A stretch of 40,387 bases of DNA from Chlamydiota bacterium (GCA_903970125.1 CAJCHW010000068.1:1-40387); one strand, 5' to 3'; shown: positions 19,363-27,880, numbered from the stretch's first letter. The notes: generated from the letters alone by a model not told the origin. A program made the numbers and translations.

Positions 19363-20904
19363 CTACTCCTGCTTGCCCGGTGACCGCTTGCCTGCCGCGT
19401 GGTTGCCTGGTCGGTGGCCCGCAGTCGCGCGCGCCGGGGCGCCGTTGGCGGCAGCGGCGCGGGCCGCTTTGCGCGGCGGCGCCGCGCTCGCGCTGCGCCC
19501 GCGGCCGGTTCGCACGCCGGCCGCGCGCGCGAGCGCAGCGATGGAGCGCGTGATCTGGTCGGCGATCGAGTCGATCTCGGGAAGCGTGTCGTAGTCGCCG
19601 AGCAGCCCAAAGCCGAGATGGCCGTTGTAGCTCATCACGGCGATCCCGAGTGCCTGCCGGTGGGCCAGCGGCAGCACCGGGTACATGCACAGCATCTCGC
19701 GGCCGAGCAGGTACAGCGGGAACTGGGGTCCTGGGACATTGGTGACAACGAGGTTGAAGTAGCGTTGGCGTGCCTGCAATCGCGCCGCCTGGCTGAGAAT
19801 CGTGGGCGGAGCAAAGCCGGCGAGATTGGTCAGCACCTGGGCACCGACGGCCTGGCCGGTGAGCTTGACATGCGTCATCGCCTCCTGGACCTGCTGGTGA
19901 CAGTCCTTTGGGCTCAGGGCACCGACAGGCAGTGGTGCCCACATCGCTGCCACGCGATTGCCCAGCGCCCCGTGCTCGGCGTCTGCGCGCACCGACACGG
20001 GCACCATCGCGCGCAGCACGAGACCGGTCGTGTTGTAGCCCTGAGCGCGCAGATAGTTGCCAAGCGCGAGGCTCACGACGGTCAGCACGACATCGTTGAT
20101 CGTGCCGCCGAGGGCATCTTTGATCTCCCTGAAGACGGGTAGATCGCTTTCCACCGATGCGTAGCGACGGTGCGGACCGATCGCGACGTTGAAAGGGCTC
20201 GGTGGGGCGGGAGATCCCAACCCCGCCCAGGTGAGCGCGCCGACATCGGTGAGGTCGTGACGGACCCGGCCCATCGCACGACGCGGCGCCCTCAGCGCGC
20301 GCCGCGCGCCGCGGACCATCTCGCTTGGGAGCGTGGCTCGCTCCAGGAGGGCGTCGGCGAGCAACCGGGCCGAGCTGGGGGCCGGCTTGGCCACCCACGG
20401 CCGCACGCTCTTGGTTTCGGAGGCGTCGGCGGCCGCATCCAGGAGCACCGTTGTGATGTCAACACCGGAGATCCCGTCAACCAGCGCGTGGTGGGCTTTG
20501 GCGATGACCGCGAAGCGCCCACGCGTGAGGCGCTCGACGAGCCACAGTTCCCACAGTGGCTTGTGCCGATCCAGCCGCTGTGAGAAGACCCGTCCGGCGA
20601 AAGCTCGCAGTGCGGCATCGTTGGCGGGCTGGGGCAGCGCTGCCTGGCGGATGTGCCCCCAAGCGCTGAAGTGCGGGTCATCGACCCACACCGGGCGCCC
20701 CTGGCCGAGCGGCACGAACGCCAGGCGCTGACGGTAGCGAGGGACCAGGTGCATGCGCCCCTGCACGTGCGCCACAAACTCCTCGAGGCTGGGAGCACGG
20801 CCACGGAAGACCATCACCGAAGCCACGTGCATATGCGACGGGCCACTTGACTCGAGGTGCAGGAACGTCGAATCCAGGGCCGACAGACGATCTGGGCTAG
20901 CCAT
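19363..20904 (-). CDS. Wax ester synthase/diacylglycerol acyltransferase (WS/DGAT)
   Basis: Esterifies acyl-CoA to fatty alcohol or diacylglycerol, making storage wax esters or triacylglycerol. The 513-residue protein starts MASPDRLSALDSTFLHLE, has the catalytic HHALVDG motif near residue 130, PRYRQRLAF earlier, and the C-terminal VTNVPGPQFPLYLLG and SYNGHLGFGLLGDYD motifs of the family. The last 60 residues are Ala/Arg/Gly-rich. The ATG at 20904 coincides with the predicted transcription start (see promoter), so the mRNA may be leaderless. The genes for the KS, desaturase and thioesterase lie within 2-4 kb. Confidence 0.93.
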   Translation of the reverse strand: MASPDRLSALDSTFLHLESSGPSHMHVASVMVFRGRAPSLEEFVAHVQGRMHLVPRYRQRLAFVPLGQGRPVWVDDPHFSAWGHIRQAALPQPANDAALRAFAGRVFSQRLDRHKPLWELWLVERLTRGRFAVIAKAHHALVDGISGVDITTVLLDAAADASETKSVRPWVAKPAPSSARLLADALLERATLPSEMVRGARRALRAPRRAMGRVRHDLTDVGALTWAGLGSPAPPSPFNVAIGPHRRYASVESDLPVFREIKDALGGTINDVVLTVVSLALGNYLRAQGYNTTGLVLRAMVPVSVRADAEHGALGNRVAAMWAPLPVGALSPKDCHQQVQEAMTHVKLTGQAVGAQVLTNLAGFAPPTILSQAARLQARQRYFNLVVTNVPGPQFPLYLLGREMLCMYPVLPLAHRQALGIAVMSYNGHLGFGLLGDYDTLPEIDSIADQITRSIAALARAAGVRTGRGRSASAAPPRKAARAAAANGAPARATAGHRPGNHAAGKRSPGKQE

Positions 20905-20911
20905 CTCGTTG

Positions 20912-20940
20912 ATTGTCCCTGTTGGCGCCCCCGCCGTCAA
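20912..20940 (-). promoter_or_regulatory. Promoter of the WS/DGAT operon
   Basis: On the minus strand TTGACG (20940-20935) and GACAAT (20917-20912) are separated by 17 bases, a good sigma-70 spacing. The expected start is at about 20905-20904, the ATG of the WS/DGAT gene. This supports a leaderless transcript, common in actinobacteria. Confidence 0.55.
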
Positions 20941-20995
20941 CGACACCCATGCGAGTGGGACTGGCGCGTGGACCCGCTAACTTGATTTACGAGCC

Positions 20996-21259
20996 ATGAC
21001 CTACGTCATCAGCGAGCCATGCATCGGCGTCAAAGACGCCACGTGCACCGAGGTGTGTCCGGTCGACTGCATCCATCCCACGCGCGATGAGCCGGGGTTT
21101 GAGGAGGCCGCGCAGCTCTACATCGACCCCGAGGAGTGCATCGACTGCGATGCATGCGTCGAGGTGTGCCCGGTCGACGCGATCACACCGGAGGAGGGCG
21201 TCCGGGCAGAGTGGGCTCAGTTCACCCAGATCAACGCTGACTACTTCAAAAACGGCTGA
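20996..21259 (+). CDS. fdxA: Ferredoxin (7Fe/8Fe, FdxA-type)
   Basis: 87 residues. Two clusters are visible: C9, then C17-x3-C-P...C (EPCIGVKDATCTEVCPVDC) with the wider spacing seen for 3Fe-4S sites, and a second one with the full CIDCDACVEVCP pattern for 4Fe-4S. It is a soluble low-potential electron carrier. The N-terminal MTYVISEPCIGVKDA is typical of actinobacterial FdxA. The gene is divergent from WS/DGAT (91 bases) and followed by dinB. The redox partner is not evident here. Confidence 0.93.
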   Translation: MTYVISEPCIGVKDATCTEVCPVDCIHPTRDEPGFEEAAQLYIDPEECIDCDACVEVCPVDAITPEEGVRAEWAQFTQINADYFKNG

Positions 21260-21333
21260 GCGGAGACCGCGCTCGTGTGCGCTTCTGCCTTGCGGTGTCG
21301 CACCCTCCGGATGCAGCGTTAGATTCGCTTTCA

Positions 21334-22452
21334 GTGCTCCCCGAAGCTGCCGATCGCACCATCGCCCACCTGGACGTCGATGCCTTCTACGTATCGGTGG
21401 AGTGCTGCCGGCGACCTGAGCTGCGCGGAGCGCCGGTCGTGGTCGCGGGGTCGGGGCCGCGAGCGGTCGTAACGACCGCCAGCTATGAGGCGCGACGCTA
21501 CGGGATCGGCTCGGCGATGCCGGCGGCCAAAGCACGGCGGCTGTGCCCGCAGGCTATCTTCCTGGCTCCCGATTTCGCCCTGTACAAGCAGGTCTCGCGG
21601 GAGCTGATGGCGCTCGTGCGTGCTGCGGCAACGCGCGTCGAGGTGGTGGGCCTGGACGAGGCCTACCTGGACCTCACGGAACTGTCGTTTCCCCACGCAG
21701 CCATGCGCCGGCTCGTCGCCGTGATCGCTGAGCGGACCGGTCTGACCTGCTCGGTCGGGATCGGCCCCAACAAGCAGGTAGCGAAGGTGGCCTCGGATGC
21801 CGAGAAGCCCACCGGCTTCGTGGTGCTCACACGCGAGCAGGCGTGCACGCGGTTCGCGCAGGCGCCGCCGGCACTGATCCCGGGGATCGGGCCGAAGACC
21901 GCCACGCGCCTGCGGGCACTCGGCGTAAGGACCATCGAAGACTTGGCCCAGGTACCCGTGGAGCTGCTGAGAGAGCGCTTCGGCACAAATGCCGGGCGCG
22001 CGCTTGCGCGCATGGCCCACTTTGAGCACGACGGCGAGGTGACCGATGAACGCGCCGTCGTATCGGCCTCGCGCGAGCGCACGTTTGACCATGATCTCTC
22101 TGATCCCGCCGAGCTCCAGCGCGCGCTGGCGACGATGGCACGGGAGTTGTGTGGGAGCCTGTCCAAGCAAGGACGCAGCGGCCGTACCGTCTCGATCAAG
22201 GTGCGACTGGGGGACTTCTCGACCGTGACACGAGCGCGCACGCTGCCGCAGGCGACATCTGACGGCGAGGTCGTCGCCGACGTGGCTCTCGGACTGTTGC
22301 GCGAGTACCGGCCGTCGCGACCGGTGCGGCTGTTGGGAGTGCGCCTTGCAGGCTTTCACGCCACATCCGCTGATGGCCCCGGGGCCGGCGCGCCGGCCGG
22401 CCACAATCTTCCCGCTGCGATGGCCACCGATCAGCTCTTGCTGCCGCTTTAG
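21334..22452 (+). CDS. dinB: DNA polymerase IV (Y-family)
   Basis: A lesion-bypass polymerase. The palm motifs are HLDVDAFYVSVE (first metal Asp) and GLDEAYLDLT with the catalytic Asp-Glu. The thumb helix-hairpin-helix GIGPKTATRLRALG and the little-finger region RERTFDHDLSDP are clear. The final QLLLPL resembles a beta-clamp-binding peptide. GTG 21334 is chosen because the family begins just before the first motif; a GTG at 21277 would add 19 residues. Neither has a good ribosome binding site, and no LexA-type box was recognised upstream. Length 372 residues, normal. Confidence 0.93.
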   Translation: MLPEAADRTIAHLDVDAFYVSVECCRRPELRGAPVVVAGSGPRAVVTTASYEARRYGIGSAMPAAKARRLCPQAIFLAPDFALYKQVSRELMALVRAAATRVEVVGLDEAYLDLTELSFPHAAMRRLVAVIAERTGLTCSVGIGPNKQVAKVASDAEKPTGFVVLTREQACTRFAQAPPALIPGIGPKTATRLRALGVRTIEDLAQVPVELLRERFGTNAGRALARMAHFEHDGEVTDERAVVSASRERTFDHDLSDPAELQRALATMARELCGSLSKQGRSGRTVSIKVRLGDFSTVTRARTLPQATSDGEVVADVALGLLREYRPSRPVRLLGVRLAGFHATSADGPGAGAPAGHNLPAAMATDQLLLPL

Positions 22453-22472
22453 GCCGCTAAGGTTGGCCAGCG

Positions 22473-23309
22473 ATGCCCCTGGCCCAGGCCGGCGATATCG
22501 AGCTCAGCTACGAGCGGGCGGGCTCAGGGCCGCCGCTCTTGCTGATTCAGGGCATGGGGGGGACCTACTCGCACTGGGGCGATGAGTTTTTGGGGGCCTT
22601 GCGCGAGCACTTCGAAGTCGTCGTCTATGACCACCGTGGCGTTGGCGACTCAGGCCGCGTGCGCACGCCCTTTACGATCGTCGACTTGGCCAACGACGCC
22701 GGCCGGCTGCTGGACGCGCTTGGGATCCAGCGCGTCCACGTATTCGGCTTTTCGATGGGGGGGATGGTCGCCCAGGAGCTGGCGCTTGCCGACCAGCACC
22801 GGGTTGCAACGCTCACGCTGGCCTCGACCTCTTGCGGTGGCCCGGAGAGCAGGCCGGCCCGGAGAGGCACACTGGATCGTCTCGCCGATCCGAACATGAG
22901 CGGTGACCGCGAGCGCGCAATGCAGCTGGCTTGGGAGATCAACGTGTCCGCCGTGTTTGCGGAAAACGCCGAGGTGCGCAAACGCTTTTTGGAGGTTGGA
23001 CGCCACAGGCGCCTGAAGTTGACGGTGCTGGGAGCGCAGGTGCAGGCAATCGCGGGCCACGATACGAGCTCGCGCCTTGGCTCTCTGAGGATGCCCACGC
23101 TGGTGATTCACGGCACCGCCGATCGGATGATCCCGTTCGAGAACGGGCAGATGATCGCGCGGCTGATTGAAGGGGCGCGGCTAACACTGCTGGACGGCGC
23201 CGGGCACATGTTCTTCTGGGAAATTCCCGAGCGCGCAGCCGAGCTGGTGAGCCAATTCGTGGAAAGCCACTCGGACAAGCTGACTACCGCGCGGCTCAGA
23301 CCGGCCTAA
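22473..23309 (+). CDS. Alpha/beta hydrolase
   Basis: 278 residues with the complete hydrolase fold signs: oxyanion loop QGMGGTYSHW, YDHRGVGDSG, nucleophile elbow GFSMGG (Ser at about 95), the acid in HGTADRMIP and His in GAGHMFFWE. The family includes esterases, haloperoxidase-like and ring-cleavage hydrolases; the substrate cannot be called. It starts 20 bases after dinB. Confidence 0.88.
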   Translation: MPLAQAGDIELSYERAGSGPPLLLIQGMGGTYSHWGDEFLGALREHFEVVVYDHRGVGDSGRVRTPFTIVDLANDAGRLLDALGIQRVHVFGFSMGGMVAQELALADQHRVATLTLASTSCGGPESRPARRGTLDRLADPNMSGDRERAMQLAWEINVSAVFAENAEVRKRFLEVGRHRRLKLTVLGAQVQAIAGHDTSSRLGSLRMPTLVIHGTADRMIPFENGQMIARLIEGARLTLLDGAGHMFFWEIPERAAELVSQFVESHSDKLTTARLRPA

Positions 23310-23374
23310 CCTTCCATGTTGCGGCGCGTGCGGCCAGATGTAGCCGCGGCCGGGCCCACGGGCCGAAAGACAGC

Positions 23375-24151
23375 GTGTTCGAGCTGACAGCCCACACCAA
23401 CGTGCTCCTGGCGAGCACTACCGACACCGCCACCGGCGTGGGGATCCCCTTGGCGATGGCCGCCGGCCTGGTCTCCTTTCTTTCGCCATGCGTGCTGCCG
23501 CTGGTACCGGGTTACGTGTCGGCGATCGCAGGCGTCGCGCCAACAGACCTGCAACGCGCAGGCGCACGCCGACTGCTCGGGCCGAGCCTCTTGTTCATTG
23601 GAGGCTTCTCGCTGGTGTTCATCTTGCTGGGGCTCGCAGCCACACGGGTCGGCTCGACGCTGCACGCCCACCTCGGCACGCTGCGGATCGTGGGCGGGAT
23701 CGTGATCGTGACGATGGGAGTGGTGTTCATTGCATCGCCCTTCGTGCGCTGGCTCAACTTCAACTGGCATCCGCAGGGCCTTTTGAAGCTGGCGGGCCGC
23801 GGCAGCCCAATGCTGGCCGGCATAGCCTTTGCGATCGCGTGGACGCCGTGCACAAGCGTCACGCTCGGTGCGATCCTCACGCAGGCCGCGATCTCAAGCT
23901 CGGCGGCGCACGGCGCCGTGTTGCTCGCCTGTTACTCGGCGGGCCTGGCGATCCCGTTTTTGGCGATCGCCTTCGCGTTCGAGCACATGACGCGGGCGCT
24001 GACGCTGATGCGGCGCCATTTCCCGATGATCATTGCCGCGGGCGGCGCGGTTCTCATCGGCTTGGGCCTATTGATCCTAACTGGGGAGTTCACGGTGCTC
24101 AACTCGCAGGCCAACGAACTGCTCCAGGGCACGGGCCTGTCAAGCGTGTGA
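23375..24151 (+). CDS. ccdA: Cytochrome c biogenesis/thiol transport protein CcdA
   Basis: A polytopic membrane protein (258 residues, six hydrophobic segments) that passes reducing power across the membrane to outer thiol proteins. The two functional cysteines are in the conserved contexts SFLSPCVLPLVPGY (about residue 35) and AWTPCTSVTLGAIL (about residue 155). It is the short CcdA form without thioredoxin domains. No cytochrome c assembly or thioredoxin-like gene adjoins it. The start is GTG 23375; its spacing to the first helix is about right. Confidence 0.9.
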   Translation: MFELTAHTNVLLASTTDTATGVGIPLAMAAGLVSFLSPCVLPLVPGYVSAIAGVAPTDLQRAGARRLLGPSLLFIGGFSLVFILLGLAATRVGSTLHAHLGTLRIVGGIVIVTMGVVFIASPFVRWLNFNWHPQGLLKLAGRGSPMLAGIAFAIAWTPCTSVTLGAILTQAAISSSAAHGAVLLACYSAGLAIPFLAIAFAFEHMTRALTLMRRHFPMIIAAGGAVLIGLGLLILTGEFTVLNSQANELLQGTGLSSV

Positions 24152-24182
24152 GCGGCGCAAGGGGTGGGAGGTGGGGCTCAGC

Positions 24183-24971
24183 TCAGCCCGCCGCCACGAG
24201 CCCCGCCTGACGCTTTCGCTCAATGAAGCTCTGTTCCCAAGCACGCTGGTTGCGGCGAGCCTCCCAGATGAACGGCGAGTGCCCGATCGCCTTGACGATC
24301 AGCGAATTGATGGCAGCGTCGGGCTGGGGCAGCGGGCGCATGACGTCGAGGAAGAGCACGGCGCGCAGCTCGTCGGTGTCGTTCCAGACCTCGTGCTCGA
24401 AGGTGTCGTCGAAGACCATGCTCCTGCCCTCTTCCCAGTGGCGGATCTCCTCGCCGACGCGGATGCGACACGCCTCCTTGTCGGTTGGCACGATCAGCCC
24501 GAGGTGATGGCGCAGCAGGCCCTTGTAGGGGCCACGGTGAGCGGGAATGTGCTTGCCGGGTGACAGGATCGAGAACATCGCCGTGACCATGCCTGGAACC
24601 GCCTCCACGAGCCGGGTGGTGTGCGGACAGAGCTCGGTGCCAAGCTCGGTCTTGAAGCCGTAGCCGTAGAGAAAAAGCGTCTTCCAACGGTCGTCGTCGG
24701 TGATCTCTGCCTGGTCGCTGGAGATGTCCTGGAAGTTCGGCAGCGCGTCGTGATCGACGAGCAGCCGCTGCGCCTCCGCGCGGATCTCGAGCCAGTGGCT
24801 GTCGATCTCAGCGACCCAGTCAAACAGCTCGTTTGCCAGAAATGGCGTGTCGCCGACCAGCGAACGCTTGCCCACGAAGCGCTCCACTGGAGCCAGTGCA
24901 CGTTCTCCGGCTGCCACCGACAGGGCAACAGCCCTGCGGCGCAGCGTCCGGTCGCTCGTGCCGGCAGTCAT
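24183..24971 (-). CDS. Aspartyl/asparaginyl beta-hydroxylase family (LpxO-like) dioxygenase
   Basis: 262 residues. The double-stranded beta-helix core shows HIPAHRGPYKGLLRHHLGL, an RIRVGEEIRHWEEGRSMVFDD segment and DDTFEHEVWN, giving the His and Arg residues expected for Fe(II)/2-oxoglutarate binding. In Gram-negatives such enzymes (LpxO) hydroxylate lipid A acyl chains; a monoderm host has no lipid A, so the substrate here is probably another lipid or a protein side chain. The N-terminus lacks an obvious membrane anchor. It is convergent with ccdA and adjacent to the sigma factor gene on the same strand (42 bases). Confidence 0.8.
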   Translation of the reverse strand: MTAGTSDRTLRRRAVALSVAAGERALAPVERFVGKRSLVGDTPFLANELFDWVAEIDSHWLEIRAEAQRLLVDHDALPNFQDISSDQAEITDDDRWKTLFLYGYGFKTELGTELCPHTTRLVEAVPGMVTAMFSILSPGKHIPAHRGPYKGLLRHHLGLIVPTDKEACRIRVGEEIRHWEEGRSMVFDDTFEHEVWNDTDELRAVLFLDVMRPLPQPDAAINSLIVKAIGHSPFIWEARRNQRAWEQSFIERKRQAGLVAAG

Positions 24972-25013
24972 CGATTCCCCAGGACGCCGGCACGCACTGG
25001 AGGCTGCCGTGGT

Positions 25014-26030
25014 TCAGGCGGCCTCGCGCAATGCCGCGAGCTCGGGGAAAGCGGCGAGGCGCTTCAGTGCACGCTGCTCAAGCTGGGAGGCGCGCTCGGC
25101 CGAGAAGCCCAGGCGCTTACCGATTGCCGTCAGTGTCTGTGGCTCCTCGCGACCTGTGCCAAACCGCAGTGTCAGCACGGTGCGCTCGGTGTCAGGCAGC
25201 TGCGCAATCGCGCGGTGCACGATACGCTCGCGCTCGTTGTCCCAGGCCGTGCCCTCGGGGGTCTCCTGCTCGGCGGGCAAAAGCTCGCCGAGCGTGGTGT
25301 CGCCGTCCTCGCCGACCTGCTGATCGAGGCTGACAAGAGCCGAACGCTGGTGGTGGACCTCCTCGATCTCCTCCACGGTCACGCCGGCCTCCTTGGCAAT
25401 CTCCTCAAGCGTGGGCTCACGGCCCAGTCGCACCGACATCTCGCGTTCGATACGCCCGATCTTGCGCGAGCGCTGCGCGACATGAACCGGCAAACGGATC
25501 GTCCTGGCGGAGTTCTCAAGACCCCGTTGAATCGCCTGGCGGATCCAGAGCGTGGCGTATGTGGAAAAGCGGAAGCCCTTGCGCCAGTCGAACTTCTCAG
25601 CTGCGCGGATGAGGCCGACCATGCCCTCTTGGACGAGGTCCGCCAGCGGTAGGCCTTGGTTTTGGTAGCGCCGCGCGTTGGACGCCACAAGCCGCAGGTT
25701 GGAGTTGATCATCAGTTCCTTGGCCTGCAGGTCGCCGCGCTCAATTCGCTTGGCCAACTCGATCTCCTGATCGGGTGTGAGCAGGGGGTAGCGCCGCGAG
25801 TGCGCAAGCAACTGGTCGACGGACTCCGGGATGAAGTCCTCTTCGGCAGCCGTCAGCAGCGCCGGAGCGGGCGTTGCCGGAGCGGTATCGGTATCGCCAT
25901 CGGCCTCGTCGCCGGCGCGATCCTCATCGGCCTCAGCGGTGAGCTCGGCTGCAATGAGCGCGGGATCCTCGACCTCAAGCGCTGGATCCTCAATAGTTGT
26001 GGTGGTGGTGGTGTTCAAGTGGTCTTTCAT
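25014..26030 (-). CDS. RNA polymerase sigma-70 factor, group 2/RpoD-like
   Basis: 338 residues. Region 1.2 (DQLLAHSRRYPLLTPDQEIELAKRIE), region 2 (NLRLVASNARRYQNQG, DLVQEGMVGLIRAAEKFDWRKGFRFSTYATLWIRQAI), region 3 (RTIRLPVHVAQRSRKI, EEIAKEAGV) and region 4 (LPDTERTVLTLRFG, LGFSAERASQLEQRALKRL) are intact. It lacks a long region 1.1, having an acidic and Thr-rich N-terminus of about 75 residues instead. It is either the primary factor or a close group 2 relative. AAGGG 6 bases before ATG 26030 supports the start. The recognition residues of region 2.4 are those of housekeeping factors, consistent with the -10/-35 boxes seen in the window. Confidence 0.93.
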   Translation of the reverse strand: MKDHLNTTTTTTIEDPALEVEDPALIAAELTAEADEDRAGDEADGDTDTAPATPAPALLTAAEEDFIPESVDQLLAHSRRYPLLTPDQEIELAKRIERGDLQAKELMINSNLRLVASNARRYQNQGLPLADLVQEGMVGLIRAAEKFDWRKGFRFSTYATLWIRQAIQRGLENSARTIRLPVHVAQRSRKIGRIEREMSVRLGREPTLEEIAKEAGVTVEEIEEVHHQRSALVSLDQQVGEDGDTTLGELLPAEQETPEGTAWDNERERIVHRAIAQLPDTERTVLTLRFGTGREEPQTLTAIGKRLGFSAERASQLEQRALKRLAAFPELAALREAA

Positions 26031-26062
26031 TGCGTACCCTTAATCCGATGCTGGTAGTCGGA

Positions 26063-26091
26063 ATTCTAAAGCCCGGTAGTTGCTTTGTCAA
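26063..26091 (-). promoter_or_regulatory. Promoter of the sigma factor gene
   Basis: Near-consensus on the minus strand: TTGACA (26091-26086), 17 bases, TAGAAT (26068-26063). It is the best promoter I see in the window. The start would be at about 26056, giving a leader of about 25 bases with an AAGGG binding site. Confidence 0.8.
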
Positions 26092-26347
26092 CCACTTCTT
26101 CGCCTAAACGTCCGGTACGTTTTTGGAAGCGATTAGAGGTTTCGACATGTGTACGGGCAATTCCCCCTATTCGGTTGTCTTGACACCCGATTTGCTCGAG
26201 ATCTCGGGGTCAGCGGTCATCTTGACGAGCGCACGTAAACCCACCATGAGGACCCCATGAGAGGCCGACTCAGCCTGCGCTAAGCGTCTCTTTAGGTAAC
26301 GGGGCGGACCGGACGCAGACCAAGACGCGGGCAGCCCGGCTGGACGA
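26092..26347. other. Intergenic stretch upstream of the sigma factor promoter
   Basis: Together with the leader and promoter this gives 317 bases without a gene (26031-26347). I see two TTGAC-like sequences on the plus strand without matching -10 boxes, and a short palindrome around AGATCT (26199-26204). A minus-strand open frame here (26379-26167) overlaps the GroES-like end and resembles nothing. No RNA gene recognised. Confidence 0.5.
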
Positions 26348-26683
26348 TCATTCGGCGCGGCGCAGGGTCGAAAGCTCATCGGCGCTCTCGATTACGCCCA
26401 GCAGCTCGCCGACGCGACAGACCAGCAGACGCTCCTCCTCGACTTCCACCCACGCGCCTGCGGCAGCGGGGAAGACGACGTGGTCACCGGGGACAACGGG
26501 CATCGCCAGGCCAACCTGGGCCCACCAGTCCATGCCAGGGCCTACGGCCAGCACGATCCCGTGCTGCGGGGGAGGCTCATGTGAGCCGGCGGGCACCACA
26601 AGGCCCGACTGGCGCACGCGATCGGGTTCGAGCTCCTTGATGACAATCCGGTCAAAAAGGGGGCGCAGCTGCTGGCGCTCCAT
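26348..26683 (-). CDS. GroES-like co-chaperonin, no GroEL neighbour
   Basis: 111 residues. The family pattern is visible: LRPLFDRIVIKELEP at the N-terminus, the mobile-loop region RQSGLVVPAGSHEPPPQHGIVLAVG, then GDHVVFPAAAGAWVEVEEERLLVCRVGELLGVIE. GroES caps GroEL; here no groEL is adjacent and the sequence differs at several places from typical GroES (a WWAQVGLAMPV insertion), so it may be a specialised paralogue. It ends 317 bases from the sigma factor gene start. Confidence 0.8.
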   Translation of the reverse strand: MERQQLRPLFDRIVIKELEPDRVRQSGLVVPAGSHEPPPQHGIVLAVGPGMDWWAQVGLAMPVVPGDHVVFPAAAGAWVEVEEERLLVCRVGELLGVIESADELSTLRRAE

Positions 26684-26725
26684 GCAACAAGAGTAAACGG
26701 CTGCGCCGATGGCCTGGATTTGGGA

Positions 26726-27778
26726 TCACTGGTAGGCCGACGGTGGTGCGGGGACTTCGCGCACGCCGCGGAGGAGGCTGAGCAGCGCCGACGCGCTCGT
26801 GTTGCCGAGCACGCGAATCCTGGGTAGGCGGTAGCGGTCGCTCGCGGGTGATGCCCATCCGGGGACGACGGTCGTTGCGCCGACGAACCCGGCAGCCTTG
26901 ACCTCGGCTTCCACGGCCGAGTCGTAAGCGCCGGAGGGGTAGCAGAACCACCTCACAGGCACGTGGTAGCGCCGGCGCAACGTGTGTCTGGAGGCGGCAA
27001 CCTGGAACTGCAGTTCCGATGCCGACAGGGCGGGCAGATCCGCGTGGCTGTAGCCCTGCGTGTCAAGTTCCCAGCCGTCGGCGATCAGGGCCTTGACCTG
27101 TGTTTCACTGAGCCCACCCTGTGACACGGGCAGGCCGCTGAGCTGCAGATTCTCGACACCGACCCAGCCGTAGCGCGCCAGCACGGGCTCCGCGTGCGCG
27201 TACTGCGACCCGTAGCCGTTGTCAAAGGTGAGCACTATCGGCTTACCGGCAGGCAGGGGGATGCCGTGGCGCCAGTAGGCCAGCAGCTGGTCCATTGTGA
27301 CCGCGTGGTAGCCCGCGTTGTGCAGCGCCTGCATCTGTTCGGCGAACTCGGCAGGCGCGACGTACAGGCCGGGAAACCGCGCGGCGGCAGGCGGTGGGTT
27401 GATCACGTGGTACATCAGAATCGGTGCCGACTCAGTCCCGGGTGTGCGGGTGAGCGGGCCGGCAACCGGTCCTGCGAGCGCTCCCTTGCCGCCCGCCTTG
27501 ACGTGCCGGTGGTGATGGCGCTTGTGACGTCGCCCAGAGCCGGTGGCGCCTTTTGTGACCGAACCCGCCGGCCGGGTACTCCCGGCCTGCGTCACAACCG
27601 CCACCGCCACGGCAACGCCCACCAGCAACAGCGCGCCCAGCGCGCGCCAGCGGCGGCGGCGGCGCCTGTCGCGTTCGCGGCGGACACGACGGCGAGCGGC
27701 GAGATTCGGGCGAGTGCCCCCGACTCCACCAGCAGTTGGCCGGTAATCACCGGAGTCGCGCGGAGGACTCACTGGCAT
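26726..27778 (-). CDS. Polysaccharide deacetylase-like membrane protein, metal ligands altered
   Basis: 350 residues. A long basic N-terminus (Arg-rich, about residues 22-45), one transmembrane helix at about 46-63, a His/Arg-rich linker (KRHHHRHVK), then a NodB-type barrel from about residue 115. Active enzymes have TFDDG and H-[ST]-x-x-H. Here the first motif is TFDNG (D185, N186), and the first His of the second motif is replaced by Gln (Q240, with H244 kept). Two of three metal ligands are therefore missing, so the protein is probably a non-catalytic binding domain at the cell surface or uses a changed mechanism. The third motif WFCYPSGAYD is kept. Divergent from the GGDEF-EAL gene. Confidence 0.8.
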   Translation of the reverse strand: MPVSPPRDSGDYRPTAGGVGGTRPNLAARRRVRRERDRRRRRRWRALGALLLVGVAVAVAVVTQAGSTRPAGSVTKGATGSGRRHKRHHHRHVKAGGKGALAGPVAGPLTRTPGTESAPILMYHVINPPPAAARFPGLYVAPAEFAEQMQALHNAGYHAVTMDQLLAYWRHGIPLPAGKPIVLTFDNGYGSQYAHAEPVLARYGWVGVENLQLSGLPVSQGGLSETQVKALIADGWELDTQGYSHADLPALSASELQFQVAASRHTLRRRYHVPVRWFCYPSGAYDSAVEAEVKAAGFVGATTVVPGWASPASDRYRLPRIRVLGNTSASALLSLLRGVREVPAPPSAYQ

Positions 27779-27880
27779 TCGCCAAGGCCGCTGGGCACGA
27801 GTGGGAGCGTAGCGGCACCACGGGATCCTTGAGCAAGCGACAGGGCATGCCGATACAACGCGTATGCGCGCTAAGGCGAA

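Noticed and set aside
26160-26210. TTGACA on the plus strand as a promoter
   Set aside because: No -10 box at 16-18 bases, and no gene on that strand for more than 1.5 kb.
26167-26379. 70-residue minus-strand frame beyond the GroES-like gene
   Set aside because: It overlaps the GroES-like gene end, has no recognisable features and no binding site.
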